DNA of 64,000 bases from Prado023 sp963774745 (GTDB lineage: Bacteria > Actinomycetota > Actinomycetes > S36-B12 > CAIYMF01): contig CAVZGE010000010.1 in NCBI GenBank assembly GCA_963774745.1, positions 1 through 64,000 on the forward strand. The letters are read 5' to 3'. Position numbers and translations under genes: made by a program. A model generated the notes under the pieces. The model was not told the DNA's origin. It did no database searches and saw only the letters and a program-made list of their open reading frames with translations. Below are positions 42,682-50,664 of the stretch, in pieces. Each line of letters starts with the position of its first letter. The stretch's first letter is position 1.

Positions 42682-44328
42682 ATGGCCAAGATCCTGGACT
42701 TCGATGAGGGTGCCCGGCGCAGCCTCGAGCGTGGCGTCAACGCCCTGGCGGACACCGTCAAGGTGACCCTTGGGCCCAAGGGGCGCAACGTGGTCATCGA
42801 CAAGAAGTGGGGCGCGCCCACCATCACCAACGACGGCGTCACGATCGCCCGCGAGATCGAGCTCGAGGACCCGTACGAGAACCTCGGCGCGCAGCTTGCC
42901 AAGGAGGTCGCCACCAAGACCAACGACATCGCCGGCGACGGGACCACCACCGCCACGGTGCTGGCCCAGGCCCTGGTCCGCGAGGGCCTCAAGGTCGTCA
43001 CGGCCGGTGCCGCCCCGGTGCTGGTCAAGCGTGGGATGACCGCAGCGGTCGACGCCGTGACCGACGCGCTGGCCGGGATGGCCCGCGACGTCGAGGGGCG
43101 CGACGAGATCGCCCAGGTCGCGACCATCTCCTCGCAGGACGCCGTCATCGGCGGGCTTATCGCCGACGCGTTCGACCGCGTGGGCAAGGACGGCGTCATC
43201 TCCGTCGAGGAGTCCTCCACCACCTCCCTGGAGATGGAGTTCACCGAGGGGATGCAGTTCGACAAGGGCTACCTGTCGCCGTACTTCGTCACCGATCCCG
43301 AGCGCATGGAGGCTGTCCTCGAGGACTGCCTGATCCTGCTCGTGCAGGGCAAGGTCGGCGCGATCGCCGAGATCCTGCCCGTCCTGGAGAAGGTCATGGC
43401 GGCCTCCAAGCCGCTGCTGATCATCGCCGAGGACGTCGAGGGCGAGGCCCTGAGCACCCTGGTCGTGAACAAGATCCGCGGCACGTTCAACTCCGCTGCG
43501 GTCAAGGCCCCGGCCTTCGGGGACCGGCGCAAGGCCATCCTGGCCGACATCGCGATCCTCACAGGGGCCCAGGTCGTGGCCGCCGAGGTCGGGCTCAAGC
43601 TCGACCAGGTCGGCCTCGAGGTCCTCGGCTCCGCGCGGCGCGTGGTGATCACCAAGGACGACACGACGATCGTGGACGGCGGCGGCGAGGCCTCAGGCGT
43701 CTCCGACCGGGTCGCCCAGATCCGCCGTGAGATCGAGGAGTCCGACTCCGACTGGGACCGCGAGAAGCTCCAGGAGCGCCTGGCCAAGCTCGCTGGCGGC
43801 GTGTCGGTGATCAAGGTCGGCGCGCACACCGAGGTCGAGCTCAAGGAGAAGAAGCACCGCATCGAGGACGCCGTCTCGGCCACCCGTGCGGCCATCGAGG
43901 AGGGGATCGTCGCCGGTGGCGGCGCGGCCCTGGTGCACGCGGCCTCGGCGCTCTCCGACGGTCTCGGGCGAACCGGCGACGAGCTGATCGGCGTCAACGT
44001 GGTGCGCAAGGCACTCGACGAGCCGCTGCGCTGGATCGCCGAGAACGCCGGCGAGCAGGGCTACGTGGTGGTCTCCAAGGTGCGCGAGCACGGGGCCGGG
44101 ATGGGCCTGAACGCCGCCACCGGGGAGTACGTCGACCTGGTCGCGGCCGGGATCATCGATCCGGTGAAGGTGACGCGTTCCGCGCTGGAGAACGCGGTGT
44201 CCATCGCGGGGATGCTGCTCACGACCGACGTCCTGGTCGTCGAGAAGCCCGCGGAGACCGAGGGCGAGGGCCACGGCCACGGGCACGGGCACGGTCACAG
44301 CCACGGTCCGGGTGGGCACACGCACTGA
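42682..44328 (+). CDS. groEL1: Chaperonin GroEL1 with His-rich tail
   Basis: GroEL, 548 aa. Diagnostic blocks are LGPKGRNVVIDKKWGAPTIT, AGDGTTTATVLAQALVREGL and GDRRKAILADIAILTG. The C-terminus is a run of His and Gly (GHGHGHGHGHSHGPGGHTH) in place of the GGM tail of the major GroEL. In mycobacteria the groES-linked copy (GroEL1) has such a His-rich tail and the second copy, elsewhere, is the main one; the same is likely here. It is controlled by the CIRCE pair with groES. Confidence 0.95.
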   Translation: MAKILDFDEGARRSLERGVNALADTVKVTLGPKGRNVVIDKKWGAPTITNDGVTIAREIELEDPYENLGAQLAKEVATKTNDIAGDGTTTATVLAQALVREGLKVVTAGAAPVLVKRGMTAAVDAVTDALAGMARDVEGRDEIAQVATISSQDAVIGGLIADAFDRVGKDGVISVEESSTTSLEMEFTEGMQFDKGYLSPYFVTDPERMEAVLEDCLILLVQGKVGAIAEILPVLEKVMAASKPLLIIAEDVEGEALSTLVVNKIRGTFNSAAVKAPAFGDRRKAILADIAILTGAQVVAAEVGLKLDQVGLEVLGSARRVVITKDDTTIVDGGGEASGVSDRVAQIRREIEESDSDWDREKLQERLAKLAGGVSVIKVGAHTEVELKEKKHRIEDAVSATRAAIEEGIVAGGGAALVHAASALSDGLGRTGDELIGVNVVRKALDEPLRWIAENAGEQGYVVVSKVREHGAGMGLNAATGEYVDLVAAGIIDPVKVTRSALENAVSIAGMLLTTDVLVVEKPAETEGEGHGHGHGHGHSHGPGGHTH

Positions 44329-44342
44329 CGGGTCGACGACAG

Positions 44343-44383
44343 CGGCCCCGTTGCGACCAGACGACCTGGACGCAACGGGGCCG
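44343..44383 (+). terminator. Terminator between groEL1 and whiB3
   Basis: CGGCCCCGTTGCG (44343-44355) pairs perfectly with CGCAACGGGGCCG (44371-44383), 13 bp with a 15-nt loop. It serves groEL1 and, being symmetric, may also stop the convergent whiB3 transcript. Confidence 0.8.
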
Positions 44384-44407
44384 AATCGTCAACGGGGCCG
44401 AATCGTC
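44374..44407 (+). repeat. 17-bp tandem repeat copying the terminator arm
   Basis: AACGGGGCCGAATCGTC occurs twice back to back (44374-44390, 44391-44407). The unit contains most of the right arm of the groEL1 terminator, so an alternative hairpin with the second copy is possible. Confidence 0.6.
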
Positions 44408-44444
44408 GGGGCGCCACCGGTCCTGGGACGGGGCGCCGGTGCGC

Positions 44445-44747
44445 TCAGGCCGTGGCGCGCTGGCCCGCCCGCGACTCCTGCTGGTAGATCACGGCGCGCT
44501 CGGACTCGGTCAGCCCGCCCCACACGCCGAAGGGCTCGCGCACCTTCAGGGCGTGTGCACGGCACTGCATGAGGACCGGGCAGCTCGCGCACAGCGCCTT
44601 GGCCCTGCTCTCCCGAGCCTCCTTCGCGCCACCGCGCTCACCCTCGGGGTGGAAGAACATCTCGGAGTCGACGCCTCGACATGCTGCGTGGATCTGCCAG
44701 TCCCAGAAGTCCGCGTTGGGACCGGGGAGTCTCGACACATCTGCCAT
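44445..44747 (-). CDS. whiB3: WhiB3/WhiD-type iron-sulfur regulator
   Basis: A 100-aa Wbl protein. Cys23, Cys53, Cys56 and Cys62 (CASCPVLMQC) bind a [4Fe-4S] cluster; the GVWGG turn is at 74-78 and contacts sigma factor A region 4. The N-terminal RLPGPNADFWDWQIHAACRG and FFHPEGERG closely match M. tuberculosis WhiB3 and Streptomyces WhiD as I know them, and it lies beside groEL1 as in mycobacteria. I used ATG 44747, which has GAGAGGA upstream; the ATG at 44774 would add nine residues. Likely a redox- or NO-sensing developmental regulator. Confidence 0.93.
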   Translation of the reverse strand: MADVSRLPGPNADFWDWQIHAACRGVDSEMFFHPEGERGGAKEARESRAKALCASCPVLMQCRAHALKVREPFGVWGGLTESERAVIYQQESRAGQRATA

Positions 44748-44777
44748 GGCTGGTCCTCTCACCGTCGTCGTCACTCC

Positions 44778-44808
44778 ATCCTAGAACTTGTGCGAATCTC
44801 GTGCAAGT
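44778..44808 (-). promoter_or_regulatory. whiB3 promoter with internal dyad operator
   Basis: On the minus strand, TTGCAC (44806-44801), a 17-bp spacer and TAGGAT (44783-44778) make a good promoter. The spacer and -35 are covered by a dyad, ACTTGTGCGA (44786-44795) and TCGTGCAAGT (44799-44808) around ATC, matching at 16 of 20 arm positions. That position is typical for MerR-family operators, and a MerR gene starts 136 bp away. Confidence 0.65.
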
Positions 44809-44943
44809 GTCAATCGTGCATGACTTCGACTCACCGAGCCTGTACTGGTGACAACGCGGGGGGTCGCCCCCATGTTCCCGGTGATGGCACCGATTCGGCC
44901 ACGTCCTGAGGCGAACTTTGCAAAGGTCTTGCACAATGTCGAC

Positions 44944-46077
44944 GTGTCCCCACCTGAAGCTCGGTCCCCCGGCCCACGCCCGGGGGGTGTGCCCGGCGCG
45001 GAGCCGGCCGAGTCGCCGATCGAGGTGGCCGAGTCCCCGATCGAGTCGGGGGCGGGTGCCATCGAGGCTGTGGGCCCCGGATCCCGACCTGATGTGGCGC
45101 TGAGCGTCGCAGGTGCTGCCCGCGGCCTGGGAGTGGCGCCGGGCACCCTGCGCAGCTGGGAGCGGCGGTACGGACTGGCGCCGAGCCTGCACACCCCCGG
45201 CGGGCACCGCCGTTACGGGCCAGTCGACCTGGCCCGCCTCGGGGTCATGCATCGCCTGGTCCAGGAGGGGGTGCCCCCGGCCGAGGCGGCGCGGGCGGCC
45301 ATCCACACCGACATAGCGGCCGAACCCGTCGATCCAGCGGGACCGTACGCGGCCCTGCTGGCTCCGGGCGCAGCGGACGCCCCGGGGACCCCGCCCGCCG
45401 AGGAGGCGGACCTGGTGCCGGCGCCGAGCGGCGCATCGACGCCTGCCTCGGCCGGCGGTGGGCGGGTGCTGCCCATGCCCCGAAGCCCGCGGTCGGCACG
45501 CGGCCTGGCCCGTGCCGCGATGGCCCTGGACTCCCAGTCCTGCCACCGCACGGTGGGTGCGTCCCTGGCCGAGCGGGGGGCGATCCGGACGTGGGAGGAG
45601 CTCCTGCGCCCAGTCCTGGGGGCCATCGGCGAGCGCTGGGAGCAGACCAGTCGCGGGGTCGAGATCGAGCACTCGTTCTCGACGGTGGTGGCCGGTGCCC
45701 TGGCGGCGCACTCGGCGGGCCTCGACCGGCCCCGCAACGGCCGACCCGTCGTCCTGGCCAGCGCTGCCGACGAGTTGCACGACCTGCCGCTGATGGTGCT
45801 GCAGGCGGCCCTGTCCGACGTCGCGATCCGCAGCCATGTCATCGGCCCGAGGACCCCGGATGATGCGCTGCGTGATGCACTGGCCCGGCTCGGACCCCCG
45901 GTCGTCTTCCTCTGGGCCCAGATGCCCGGCGCGCACGTGCCCGAGCTGCCCCCGCAGCGACCGGCGCCGACCGTGGTCGTGGGCGGACCCGGATGGGCGG
46001 CGACCCCGGACGGCGTGGAGCATGTGGCCGATCTTGCGCAGGCCGTCGGCGCGGTGCGCACCGCGATGGGGCTCTGA
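44944..46077 (+). CDS. MerR-family regulator with degenerate B12-binding-like domain
   Basis: 377 aa from the GTG at 44944. A low-complexity N-terminus of about 50 residues precedes the MerR HTH (about 55-125: LSVAGAARGLGVAPGTLRSW, then GHRRYGPVDLARL). After a Pro/Ala linker, residues about 195-375 look like the helical and Rossmann parts of a CarH/LitR cobalamin domain (WEQTSRGVEIEHSFSTVVAG, VVLASAADELHDLPLMVLQA), but the DxHxxG cobalamin motif is absent. CACAAT (44932-44937) ends 6 bases before the GTG, so the mRNA may be leaderless. An upstream start at 44848 is open but less likely. It may regulate whiB3 across the shared intergenic region. Confidence 0.8.
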   Translation: MSPPEARSPGPRPGGVPGAEPAESPIEVAESPIESGAGAIEAVGPGSRPDVALSVAGAARGLGVAPGTLRSWERRYGLAPSLHTPGGHRRYGPVDLARLGVMHRLVQEGVPPAEAARAAIHTDIAAEPVDPAGPYAALLAPGAADAPGTPPAEEADLVPAPSGASTPASAGGGRVLPMPRSPRSARGLARAAMALDSQSCHRTVGASLAERGAIRTWEELLRPVLGAIGERWEQTSRGVEIEHSFSTVVAGALAAHSAGLDRPRNGRPVVLASAADELHDLPLMVLQAALSDVAIRSHVIGPRTPDDALRDALARLGPPVVFLWAQMPGAHVPELPPQRPAPTVVVGGPGWAATPDGVEHVADLAQAVGAVRTAMGL

Positions 46078-46094
46078 CTCCTAGGGTGAGCCCC

Positions 46095-46988
46095 GTGGTC
46101 GACGAGGAGCTCGCTGGTCTTCTCGCGGCCGGGGAACGGGCCGTGTTCCGCGGCGTCCCCGGGCAGGGGCTGGTGCCGTTGGAGCGGGCCGAGGACCTGG
46201 CCGAGGAGCGGGGGGACATCGCCCGCCGCACCCGTGCCGCGTGGCTGCTCGGCGTGTGCCGCTCGGCCACCGGGCACTACGGCGCCGCCCTGGCAGGGCT
46301 GACAACGGCGGCCAGCGACCCCGGGGTCCCCGCAGAGCTGCGCTCACTGCCTGCATCCGCGGTCGGGGCGATCCAGCGCCAGCTCGGCCGGCATGCCGAG
46401 GGCCGGGACTGGGACCAGAGCGCACTCGATGCGGCCGGCGACCCGGAGGCCGAGTGTGAGGCGCTGCTCGGGCTGGCCTCGGATGCGATCGGTCTCGGCG
46501 AGCCGGACGTGGCCGGGTCGGCCGTGGCCCGGCTCGAGATCCTGCTCGCCGAACGGCCCCTGTGGTGGCGCCACCACATCCGGCTGGACTGGGCCCGCGC
46601 CGAGGTGGCCCTGCTCGCCGGGGACCCGGGCCAGGCCCGCGCCGCGGCCGAGCGCGCGCTCGATGCCGCCGAGGCGGCCAGCGCCCCGCGGCACGTGGCC
46701 AAGTCGCTGCTGTTCGCCGGAGTCGCTGCCACGTCCCACGGGCAGCAGGCCGCGGCCGTGGACCTCCTGGCCCGTGCCGCCGTCCTGGCCGAGGGGCTGG
46801 GAGCCCGGCCCCTGGTCTGGCCGAGCCGTGGCCTGCTCGGGGCGCTGCTCGTGGGGTCCGCACCGACGGAGTCCGAGCGCAGCCTGGAGGCGGCACGCAC
46901 CGTGATCCGTGGCATCGCGGCCGACCTGCCTCCGCTGCTCGCTGCCGAATGGCTGGCCCGCCGCGACATCCGCGCACTCCTGGGCTGA
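46095..46988 (+). CDS. Helical-repeat (TPR-like) protein, unknown
   Basis: 297 aa, almost entirely alpha-helical with Ala-rich paired helices (AAWLLGVCRSATGHYGAALA, LAGDPGQARAAAERALDAAE, SLLFAGVAATSHGQQAAAVD), a TPR/SHAT-like solenoid. No enzyme motif, signal peptide or membrane segment is seen. TAGGGT (46082-46087) ends 7 bases before this GTG; GTG 46086 is an alternative. It lies between the MerR gene and bldM, so it may be part of that regulatory cluster, perhaps as a protein-binding scaffold. Confidence 0.7.
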   Translation: MVDEELAGLLAAGERAVFRGVPGQGLVPLERAEDLAEERGDIARRTRAAWLLGVCRSATGHYGAALAGLTTAASDPGVPAELRSLPASAVGAIQRQLGRHAEGRDWDQSALDAAGDPEAECEALLGLASDAIGLGEPDVAGSAVARLEILLAERPLWWRHHIRLDWARAEVALLAGDPGQARAAAERALDAAEAASAPRHVAKSLLFAGVAATSHGQQAAAVDLLARAAVLAEGLGARPLVWPSRGLLGALLVGSAPTESERSLEAARTVIRGIAADLPPLLAAEWLARRDIRALLG

Positions 46989-47112
46989 CCCCCCTGCGGT
47001 CCACCCGCTCGGCGGCTGTGCCGCCACACCTCCAGTGCGGGCCCGGCATCCGGGCGCCCGGCTCAAGTGGGCGGCCGGACGTGTCGAACACTCGGGGGAA
47101 GGAGGTGCCCCG

Positions 47113-47727
47113 ATGACCACGGTCCTGGTGTGCGACGACGCTCCCCTGGCGCGGGAGGCGGTGCGACGTGCCGTCGCCTCGGTGCCGGGTGTCGACCGTG
47201 TCAGCGCGGCAGGATCGGGCGAGGAGGTGCTGGCCCGCTACCCGCTCGAGCGGCCGAACGTCGTGCTCATGGACGTCCGGATGCCCGGGATGGGCGGGGT
47301 GGAGGCCACCCGTCGGTTGATGGCGGCCCATCCGGGTGCGGTGGTGGTGATGCTCACCATGGGGGAGGACATCGAGGGGGTCGCTGCCGCCGTCGCGGTC
47401 GGGGCCCGGGGCTACATGGTCAAGGACGCCTCCCGCGAGGAGACCGCCACCATGCTGAGCCTGGCGGCCACCGCCCCGGTGCACCGGACCGGCAACGTCG
47501 TCGCCCTGCCGGTGCGCCCCATGGCGGGTGGGCCGTCGCTCAGCGGTCGCGAGGTCGAGGTCCTCGAGGGGATGTCGCGGGGGAAGTCGAACGCCCAGAT
47601 CGGCCGCGAGCTGTACCTGTCCGAGGACACGGTCAAGACCCACGCCCGTCGGATGTTCCGCAAGATGGGTGCTGCCGACCGGGCCCAGGCCGTCGCGCTG
47701 GGCTTCCGCTGGGGCCTGCTGAGCTGA
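47113..47727 (+). CDS. bldM: BldM-type orphan response regulator
   Basis: 204 aa. Receiver (1-115) with MTTVLVCDDAPLAREAVRRA, Asp54 in VVLMDVRMPG and YMVKDAS; LuxR HTH with LSGREVEVLEGMSRGKSNAQ and LSEDTVKTHARRMFRKMGA, ending VALGFRWGLLS. This matches Streptomyces BldM nearly throughout, as I remember it, and the neighbours (whiD-like gene and guaB) are the same. ATG 47113 has AAGGAGGT six bases upstream. No kinase is adjacent; BldM in Streptomyces acts without a dedicated kinase and controls sporulation genes with WhiI. Confidence 0.92.
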   Translation: MTTVLVCDDAPLAREAVRRAVASVPGVDRVSAAGSGEEVLARYPLERPNVVLMDVRMPGMGGVEATRRLMAAHPGAVVVMLTMGEDIEGVAAAVAVGARGYMVKDASREETATMLSLAATAPVHRTGNVVALPVRPMAGGPSLSGREVEVLEGMSRGKSNAQIGRELYLSEDTVKTHARRMFRKMGAADRAQAVALGFRWGLLS

Positions 47728-47768
47728 GCCCTGCCCGTACGCCGACGCCGGCCGGTGCGCCGGGCCGA

Positions 47769-47774
47769 TACCCT
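47769..47774 (+). promoter_or_regulatory. Likely -10 for guaB
   Basis: TACCCT at 47769-47774 lies 31 bp before the guaB ATG at 47805. GGGAGAGGGG (47786-47795) is the ribosome-binding site. The -35 is weak. Confidence 0.45.
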
Positions 47775-47804
47775 GATCCCGAAATGGGAGAGGGGCCTCA
47801 CGTG

Positions 47805-49325
47805 ATGGATCCAGCGGACCGCGCCGCAGCCGAGGAGATGTTCGGGTACACCGGCCTGACCTACGACGACGTCCTGCTCCTGCCCGACCACACCGACGTC
47901 GTGCCCTCCGAGGTGGACACGACCACCCGCCTGACCCGCGGGATCACCCTGGCGGTGCCCCTGGTGTCGGCGGCGATGGACACCGTCACCGAGGCCCGGA
48001 TGGCCATCGCGATGGCCCGCCAGGGCGGCATCGGCGTCCTGCACCGCAACCTGTCCATCGCCGACCAGGCCGCCGAGGTGGACACGGTCAAGCGCAGCGA
48101 GTCCGGGATGATCCTCGACCCGGTGACGGTCAGCCCGGACGCCACGGTCCTCGAGCTCGACGAGCTGTGCGGCCGGTACCGGGTGTCGGGCCTGCCGGTC
48201 ATCGATGCCGATCGCACCCTGCTGGGCATCGTGACCAACCGCGACCTGCTGTTCCTGCCCGCCGAGCGGTTCGCCACCACCCTGGTCCGCGACGTCATGA
48301 CGCCCATGCCCCTGGTGACCGGCCCCGAGGGCATCCGCCGGGAGGACGCCGCCGCACTGCTGGCCAAGCACCGGATCGAGAAGCTCCCCCTCGTGGACGC
48401 CGCAGGCCGGCTCACCGGGCTGATCACCGTCAAGGACTTCGTCAAGACCGAGAAGTACCCGATGGCGACCAAGGATCCCGAGGGCCGCCTGCGGGTCGGC
48501 GCCGCGATCGGCTTCTACGGCGACGCCTGGGAGCGGGCGACCGCGCTGGTCGAGGCCGGTGTCGACGTGCTGGTCGCCGACACCGCCAACGGCCAGGCGC
48601 GGCTCCTGCTGGACATGGTGACCCGGATCAAGTCGGACCCGGCCACAGCGCACGTGCAGGTCATCGGCGGCAACATCGCGACCAAGGCAGGTGCCCAGGC
48701 CCTGGTCGAGGCCGGTGCGGACGCGGTCAAGGTCGGCGTCGGTCCGGGCTCGATCTGCACCACCCGGGTCGTCGCCGGTGTCGGTGTGCCGCAGGTGACC
48801 GCCATCTTCGAGGCCGCCCGGGTCTGCCGCCCCGCCGGCGTGCCCGTGATCGGCGACGGCGGCCTGCAGTACTCCGGCGACATCGCCAAGGCCCTGGTCG
48901 CCGGCGCGGAGACCGTCATGCTCGGCTCACTTCTCGCCGGGTGCGAGGAGAGCCCCGGGGACCTCGTCTTCGTCAACGGCAAGCAGTTCAAGCACTACCG
49001 CGGCATGGGATCGCTGGGGGCGATGGCCTCCCGCGGTCGGGTCTCCTACTCCAAGGACCGCTACTTCCAGGCGGACGTCACCACCGACGAGAAGATCGTG
49101 CCGGAGGGGATCGAGGGCCAGGTGCCCTACCGCGGGCCGCTGTCCGCGGTCGCCCACCAGCTCGTCGGCGGGCTGCACCAGTCGATGTTCTACGTCGGGG
49201 CGCGCACGATCGGGGAGCTGCAGGCCCGCGGCCGCTTCGTCCGGATCACGCCCGCGGGGCTCAAGGAGTCCCACCCGCACGACATCCAGATGACTGTCGA
49301 GGCACCCAACTACCAGGGCCGCTGA
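47805..49325 (+). CDS. guaB: Inosine-5'-monophosphate dehydrogenase
   Basis: Converts IMP to XMP, the first committed step to GMP, 506 aa. FGYTGLTYDDVLLLPDHTDV and PLVSAAMDTVTEARMAIAM open the barrel. Two CBS domains lie at about 108-218, and catalytic Cys318 is in GPGSICTTR. The MGSLGAM and DGGLQYSGD blocks are present. Start options within the frame are GTG 47802 and ATG 47805 after the RBS; ATG 47784 would place the RBS inside the gene. Equivalent to mycobacterial guaB2; guaB3 follows. Confidence 0.96.
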   Translation: MDPADRAAAEEMFGYTGLTYDDVLLLPDHTDVVPSEVDTTTRLTRGITLAVPLVSAAMDTVTEARMAIAMARQGGIGVLHRNLSIADQAAEVDTVKRSESGMILDPVTVSPDATVLELDELCGRYRVSGLPVIDADRTLLGIVTNRDLLFLPAERFATTLVRDVMTPMPLVTGPEGIRREDAAALLAKHRIEKLPLVDAAGRLTGLITVKDFVKTEKYPMATKDPEGRLRVGAAIGFYGDAWERATALVEAGVDVLVADTANGQARLLLDMVTRIKSDPATAHVQVIGGNIATKAGAQALVEAGADAVKVGVGPGSICTTRVVAGVGVPQVTAIFEAARVCRPAGVPVIGDGGLQYSGDIAKALVAGAETVMLGSLLAGCEESPGDLVFVNGKQFKHYRGMGSLGAMASRGRVSYSKDRYFQADVTTDEKIVPEGIEGQVPYRGPLSAVAHQLVGGLHQSMFYVGARTIGELQARGRFVRITPAGLKESHPHDIQMTVEAPNYQGR

Positions 49326-49354
49326 GGCGCGGGCCGGACGTCGAGGAGGAGCAC

Positions 49355-50470
49355 ATGAACGACATCGAGATCGGCCTGGGCAAGCGGGGACGTGCAGCGC
49401 TGTCCTTCGACGACATCGCCATCGCGCCCTCCCGGCGGACCCGGGCCCCGGAGCTGGTCAGCACCGGCTGGCAGATCGACGCCTACCGCTTCGACAACCC
49501 GATCATCGGCGCCCCGATGGACTCGATCATCTCCCCGGAGACCGCGATCCGGATGGGCCAGCTCGGCGGCCTCGGCGTGCTCAACCTCGAGGGCCTGTGG
49601 ACCCGCTACGAGGACCCGGCCGAGGCCTACGCGGAGATCGGCCAGCTGCCCGAGCTGCAGGCGAACGCCCGGATGCAGCAGCTCTACTCCGAGCCGGTCC
49701 AGCCCGACCTCATCGCCGAGCGGATCGCCGAGATCCGGGCCGCCGGGGTGGCCGTGGCCGGGTCCCTGTCACCCAACCGGGTGACCGAGCTGGCGCCGAT
49801 CGTGACCAGGGCCGGTGTCGACCTCTTCGTCATCCGGGGGACCACGGTCTCGGCCGAGCACGTCAGCGCCCAGGACGACGCGCTGAACCTCAAGGACTTC
49901 ATCTACACCCTCGATGCCCCGGTGATCGTCGGCGGCGTGGCCACGTACCGCGCTGCCCTGCACCTGATGCGCGCCGGTGCGGCCGGGGTGCTCGTCGGGT
50001 TCGGTGGTGGCGCCTCGCACACGACCGCCGACGTGCTCGGGGTGCGGGTGCCGATGGCCACCTCGGTCGCCGACGTCGCCGCAGCGCGCCGGGACTACAT
50101 GGACGAGTCGGGCGGGCGCTACGTGCACGTCATCGCCGACGGGGCGATGGGCCGCAGCGGGGACATCGTCAAGGCGATCGCCTGTGGTGCCGACGCTGTG
50201 ATGGTGGGCTCGCCCCTGGCCCGCGCGGCGGAGGCCCCGGGGCGGGGCTGGCACTGGGGCATGGAGGCGGTGCACGCCGAGCTGCCCCGGGGCGAGCGGC
50301 ACTGGACCGGCACGGTGGGCTCCCTGGAGCAGGTCATGCACGGTCCGAGCCGCGTCCCGGACGGCACCATGAACCTCGTGGGCGCCCTGCGCCGGGCGAT
50401 GGCGACCTCCGGCTACTCCGAGCTCAAGGAGTTCCAGCGCGTCGACGTCATGGTCTCGCCGGGGCACTGA
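49355..50470 (+). CDS. guaB3: GuaB3, IMP dehydrogenase-related protein
   Basis: A 371-aa barrel protein of the IMPDH/GMP reductase family without CBS domains. It opens MNDIEIGLGKRGRAALSFDD. In the loop where IMPDH has GPGSICTT, this one has GFGGGASHTTADVLG, so the nucleophilic Cys is missing. Mycobacterial GuaB3 is similar and its reaction in actinobacteria is not settled as far as I know. GAGGAGG precedes the ATG. It lies 29 bases after guaB, as in mycobacteria. Confidence 0.93.
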   Translation: MNDIEIGLGKRGRAALSFDDIAIAPSRRTRAPELVSTGWQIDAYRFDNPIIGAPMDSIISPETAIRMGQLGGLGVLNLEGLWTRYEDPAEAYAEIGQLPELQANARMQQLYSEPVQPDLIAERIAEIRAAGVAVAGSLSPNRVTELAPIVTRAGVDLFVIRGTTVSAEHVSAQDDALNLKDFIYTLDAPVIVGGVATYRAALHLMRAGAAGVLVGFGGGASHTTADVLGVRVPMATSVADVAAARRDYMDESGGRYVHVIADGAMGRSGDIVKAIACGADAVMVGSPLARAAEAPGRGWHWGMEAVHAELPRGERHWTGTVGSLEQVMHGPSRVPDGTMNLVGALRRAMATSGYSELKEFQRVDVMVSPGH

Positions 50471-50566
50471 CGTCCACAGGGCGGCGCACGTTATCCACAG
50501 GGCGGATTCGTCGTCGCCCGCACGGAATCCAGGGGTTCGTCCACACGCCCGGGGGAGTCATCCACA
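50470..50566 (+). promoter_or_regulatory. Cluster of four DnaA-box-like sites
   Basis: The 194-base gap after guaB3 holds four same-strand copies of TCCACA: ACGTCCACA (50470-50478), TTATCCACA (50491-50499, a perfect DnaA box), TCGTCCACA (50537-50545) and TCATCCACA (50558-50566). They form two pairs with 21-bp spacing, about two helical turns, separated by 46 bp. dnaA and dnaN are not here, so this is not an obvious oriC. Confidence 0.7.
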
Positions 50567-50651
50567 ACGGTCGCGAGCGGCGAGAATGCCCATGGCATCG
50601 GAGGAATGGGCTCATGAGCGCAGCTCCCGGACCCGTGGCGTGGCAGCGGGG

Positions 50652-50657
50652 TAGCCT
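50652..50657 (+). promoter_or_regulatory. Probable -10 for a leaderless aldehyde dehydrogenase transcript
   Basis: TAGCCT ends 7 bases before the ATG at 50665. No ribosome-binding site is seen between them. The DnaA-box-like cluster lies just upstream. Confidence 0.45.
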
Positions 50658-50664
50658 GACGGCC

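Noticed and set aside
50470..50566. Chromosomal origin oriC
   Set aside because: Only four boxes, no AT-rich unwinding stretch, and no dnaA, dnaN, rnpA or gidB nearby.
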